A stretch of DNA of 18,098 nucleotides from assembly GCA_000447185.1 (NCBI GenBank), contig KE647242.1, positions 1 to 18,098 of the forward strand. The letters are read 5' to 3'. The translations under genes were made by a program, and so were the position numbers. This document shows, one piece after another, positions 17,981 to 18,098 of this stretch. Source of the stretch: Vairimorpha apis BRL 01. Taxonomy: Eukaryota; Microsporidia; Nosematidae. Below the pieces are notes generated by a model, which worked only from the letters and a program-made list of their open reading frames with translations, did not search any database and had not been told where the DNA came from. Within the stretch, counting starts at the first letter, position 1. Each line of letters begins with the position of its first letter.

Positions 17981-18098
17981 AATTAATTAAAATTTAAGTA
18001 TTTAAATTTTTAATATTCTTTATATTTTAAATATAAATTTGTTTAATTAAAATGAGTGATTTACAATTATGATTTTTTTAGAAAAATAATAAATCTAT
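17981..18098. other. Trailing A+T-rich sequence
   Basis: The last 118 bp after the CLASP-like stop show no gene start or motif. Confidence 0.5.

Noticed and set aside
1..18098. Origin in Plasmodium, Dictyostelium, a ciliate or a nucleomorph
   Set aside because: Asn-rich, A+T-rich DNA fits some of these, but the CCC start motif, the single start-codon mini-intron and the compact fungal-like proteins fit microsporidia better. This rests on motif recognition, not on a search.

Overview
The window looks like a nuclear contig from a microsporidian (an obligate intracellular parasite related to fungi). The DNA is extremely A+T-rich. The recognisable proteins are eukaryotic and fungal-like but divergent and compact. 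Almost no introns are visible; the one I can support is a tiny intron of about 27 nt directly after the start codon of ribosomal protein L27A, a known microsporidian habit. Eight of the nine convincing gene starts carry a CCC block 0-14 nt before the ATG, which matches the CCC-type start-proximal signal described in microsporidia. I did not try to name the genus.

Layout. 1-506 (+): C-terminal end of the ribonucleotide reductase large subunit, followed by a 93-bp tandem copy of its last codons and 3' flank. 1030-2934 (+): a TAF12-type histone-fold protein with a very long Asn-rich N-terminus. 3204-4195 (-): ankyrin-DHHC palmitoyltransferase, frameshifted. 4196-5698: 1.5 kb without a supportable gene. 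5699-6229 (-): NIP7. 6736-7208 (+): RPL27A with mini-intron. 7342-7677 (+): RPB9. 8341-9086 (+): coiled-coil plus FY-rich (FYRN/FYRC) protein, frameshifted and with an in-frame TGA. 9268-11215 (+): CPSF73/Ysh1 endonuclease with two frameshifts. 11437-12158 (-): unrecognised protein, one frameshift. 12175-13973 (-): kinesin with five frameshifts. 14500-15345 (+): unrecognised. 15935-17980 (+): CLASP/Stu1-like protein.

The genes are mostly housekeeping: dNTP synthesis, transcription initiation (TAF12, RPB9), mRNA 3'-end cleavage (CPSF73), ribosome synthesis (NIP7, L27A), chromatin (FYR protein) and microtubules (kinesin, CLASP). I see no operon logic, mobile element, CRISPR array or defence system.

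The most striking feature is that six genes, several of them essential in any eukaryote, are interrupted by single-base indels. Nine are explained by one missing base, mostly in an A or T run of five to seven, and two by one extra base. Each reconstructed gene then has a length divisible by three and, where it can be compared, a family-like length (L27A becomes 148 codons). Homopolymer under-calling in a draft assembly is the simplest cause; real mutation tolerated by polymerase or ribosome slippage is the interesting alternative. Long neighbouring ORFs with equally long A runs are intact.
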